Positions 62,471-64,000 of a stretch of DNA of 64,000 bases are shown here, piece by piece (the first letter of the stretch is position 1; each line of letters opens with the position of its first letter). Under the pieces are notes generated by a model that did not search any database, was not told where the DNA came from, and saw nothing but the letters and a program-made list of their open reading frames with translations. A program made the translations under genes and the position numbers. This DNA comes from Novosphingobium aquimarinum (GTDB lineage: Bacteria; Pseudomonadota; Alphaproteobacteria; Sphingomonadales; Sphingomonadaceae): positions 225,898 to 289,897 of the forward strand of contig NZ_WRPO01000004.1 of NCBI RefSeq assembly GCF_009746585.1, written 5' to 3'.

Positions 62471-63676
62471 TCAGAAGTACTTCAGCCAGGCGATGTCGCG
62501 GCGACGACGCTTCAGGCGCGAATACCAGACCGTCGGCAGGTAAAGCGGCACGATCAACGCGACGTACCAGAGGAGCACCCAGTTGTAGTTGTTGAAGCCG
62601 TAGTGCTCGCCGTGATCGGGGCCGAAGATGCCCAACGCGCTGTGATAGAAGATGCGCAGCACGGTGAGGTGCAGGATGTAGAAGAACATCGGAGCGCCGC
62701 CGAACACCGCCAGCTTCGCGACGAGCTGCGAATCGTTCACGCGTTCGAACAGGACGAGCAGCAAAGCCCCGATCCCGAGCGTCGGCATGAGGAACAGCAG
62801 CGAAGGCGGATACTTGGTCATCGAAATGAAGCTGATCACGGTGCGGACGGGCTCGCCTTCCACGACGAACCAAGGCTTGTCGCCGTAGAAGTTCAGGAAG
62901 CGCAGAACGATGAAGCCACCGAGCAGGCCCAGACCCAGCTTGATCAAGCGCTGTTGGCGCTCGCGCGCATCGACATCGGGCGCGAACCAGGGGCCGATCG
63001 CAAAGCCAAGCACGATGACGCCGATCCATGGGAGGATGGGGTATGTCGTCTTGGCCTGAAAACCGAACGGCAGGTCAATCACGTCGCGCTGGTGGATCCC
63101 GGCCCAGAGCGGGAAGAATGGGTTTTCAGGGGTAAGCTGGATCGGATCGAGCAGGTTGTGCAGGCAGACCAGCACCAGGCCGATGGTGATCAGCGCCGGG
63201 CGTGGCAAACCCTTGAGCGCCGCAAGGATGAGCATGCACAAGCCGATGCACCAGATGACCTGGAGCCAGAACGTCGGCTGCGGCACGATACCCCAGTAGA
63301 GCGGGGACAAGTACACCACCTCGATCGCCATTAGCAGCAGCCCGCGCTTCACCAGGAACGACGTCGTTTCCTTCGCGGTGTGGTTGATGCTGTAAAGGTA
63401 AACCCCAAGCCCAGTGAGAGCGACGAAGATCGGGGCGCAGAGGCTGACCAGAACGCGCGCGAAACCGATCGCGGGCAAAATCGTGCGGGCATCGATCGGA
63501 TCGGTCACTGGGTAATAGACGAACCAGGTCTCCCGCAAGTGATCGAGCAGCATCAGCACCATGACGAAGCCGCGCAGCGCATCGATGTTCTGGAGCCGCG
63601 TACGCGCCGTCGCCCGCGTCTTCTGTTCTGCTCCGAACCGATCGCCGGCCGGGAATGCGATTGAAGCGCTTGCCAT
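62471..63676 (-). CDS. DUF1624/heparan-alpha-glucosaminide acetyltransferase-like membrane protein
   Basis: A 401-residue multi-pass membrane protein with about ten helices. The DUF1624 core begins R-L-Q-N-I-D-A-L-R-G-F-V-M-V-L-M-L-L-D-H, which is shared with acyltransferase-3-like and HGSNAT-like proteins and contains the presumed active-site histidine in L-D-H. Substrate is unknown; such proteins transfer acyl groups to envelope sugars. GAGGG precedes the ATG. It lies on the same strand as the ABC transporter but is followed by a hairpin, so it may be a separate unit. Nested palindromes sit upstream. Confidence 0.85.
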   Translation of the reverse strand: MASASIAFPAGDRFGAEQKTRATARTRLQNIDALRGFVMVLMLLDHLRETWFVYYPVTDPIDARTILPAIGFARVLVSLCAPIFVALTGLGVYLYSINHTAKETTSFLVKRGLLLMAIEVVYLSPLYWGIVPQPTFWLQVIWCIGLCMLILAALKGLPRPALITIGLVLVCLHNLLDPIQLTPENPFFPLWAGIHQRDVIDLPFGFQAKTTYPILPWIGVIVLGFAIGPWFAPDVDARERQQRLIKLGLGLLGGFIVLRFLNFYGDKPWFVVEGEPVRTVISFISMTKYPPSLLFLMPTLGIGALLLVLFERVNDSQLVAKLAVFGGAPMFFYILHLTVLRIFYHSALGIFGPDHGEHYGFNNYNWVLLWYVALIVPLYLPTVWYSRLKRRRRDIAWLKYF

Positions 63677-63880
63677 CTACTGCCCTCTTCCATCGTCGCA
63701 ATGAAGCCACGATCGTGATCGTTGCGACGAAGTAAAGGGTGTTGTCTTTGGGAGGAATTCGGCTCTTCGTGCCGGAGCGTGTCATGCAAGTGAAAGAATG
63801 TGCCGCGCTGCCCCGGCACCGGGCAACCAGGCAGGCGCAGGCCGACAACGGCCGCTCGCCCGCCGCGCAGCTAGTGCTGA
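63677..63880. other. Intergenic region upstream of DUF1624
   Basis: About 200 bp with no protein-like frame. It contains the nested palindrome at 63693-63730 (listed separately) and a GGGAGGAATTC element near 63751, with otherwise unremarkable GC-rich sequence up to the apparent IS end at about 63880. Confidence 0.5.
63693..63730. promoter_or_regulatory. Nested palindrome upstream of DUF1624
   Basis: TCGTCGCAA (63693-63701) pairs with TTGCGACGA (63722-63730). Inside lies a second perfect 10-bp palindrome, CACGATCGTG (63708-63717). It is 17 to 54 bp before the DUF1624 start, where an operator would act. Confidence 0.5.
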
Positions 63881-63884
63881 GAAC

Positions 63885-64000
63885 GGCGGTGCAAAATTAG
63901 ACCACGGTAGCGGCGGCGAAGTGCTGCTGCGGGCGGCGTAAAAGTCGTCCACTTTTTCCCTTTCGCGATGGCGGCGAGGGGGATGAGGGATTTACACCGT
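63885..64000. mobile_element. Probable end of an IS21-family element (runs off the window)
   Basis: Two imperfect direct repeats, GGCGGTGCAAAATTAGACCAC (split here as GGCGGTGCAAAA + TTAGACCAC, 63885-63905) and its relative at 63932-63952, match at 16 of 21 positions and lie 47 bp apart. On the other strand they read GTGG-NC-TAATTTTGCACCGCC and a GTGG-AC-GACTTTTACGCCGCC variant, the kind of multiple terminal repeat found at IS21-family ends. The transposase genes would lie to the right, outside the window. No complete istA or istB frame is visible, so the call is by terminal pattern only. Confidence 0.4.

Overview
The window is GC-rich, densely coded chromosomal DNA from an alphaproteobacterium. 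The gene content fits the order Sphingomonadales (Erythrobacteraceae or Sphingomonadaceae): a rimP-nusA-ylxR-infB operon, the carotenoid hydroxylase CrtZ, FecI/FecR-coupled and other TonB-dependent receptors, an EpsD/E/F-type exopolysaccharide locus, and an intracellular PHB depolymerase. The taxonomic call is inference from gene content and not from a marker-gene comparison.

Layout. 1-7.4 kb (minus strand) is the translation/transcription-factor operon rimP, nusA, ylxR, infB. The first 24 codons of rbfA lie at the left edge, separated from infB by a hairpin terminator, two unrelated small genes and a 630-bp non-coding stretch with a candidate structured RNA. 7.5-12.6 kb is a phage-shock (Psp) envelope-stress locus. 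A PspF activator is divergent from a sigma-54 promoter that drives a small membrane protein, pspA, pspC and five tandem PspB-like TM/coiled-coil genes; a 33-bp inverted repeat closes it. 12.6-16.7 kb is housekeeping: NAD synthase, SufE, DUF454, DUF411 and CrtZ. 17.1-24.8 kb is a translationally coupled three-gene unit: an exported CHAT-domain protease, a TpsA-type beta-helix exoprotein and its TpsB pore. 24.8-29.3 kb has a YdeP/FdhF-type molybdopterin oxidoreductase, a GST and PhaZ. An 800-bp gene-free stretch with several perfect hairpins follows.

30.1-34.0 kb is a FecI-FecR-TonB receptor signalling set. 34.2-37.4 kb is one large ammonium transporter-PAS-GGDEF-EAL fusion. Then come a SleB-type cell-wall hydrolase, a histone-deacetylase-family enzyme, and a complete RND efflux operon (39.9-45.8 kb). 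45.9-53.8 kb is an exopolysaccharide locus that looks broken. It keeps a sugar transferase, one GT4, EpsD and EpsE. Around 48.9, 51.6 and 52.34 kb, pieces of unrelated genes are joined with the missing parts absent, so Wzy, a PEP-CTERM protein, EpsF, a GT2, a GT4 and a GH16/RTX depolymerase are all truncated. 54.0-58.7 kb has two TonB receptors around a DUF2946 gene. 58.7-63.7 kb has a DppB/DppC/fused DppD-DppF transporter without a binding protein, plus a DUF1624 membrane protein. The last 120 bp look like the end of an IS21-type element.

The most distinctive items are the CHAT-TpsA-TpsB unit, the five-fold PspB-like expansion, two structured non-coding stretches (219-454 and 29550-29687), the Amt-GGDEF-EAL fusion, and the triple breakage of the EPS locus. 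No tRNA, rRNA, CRISPR array or phage genes were seen.
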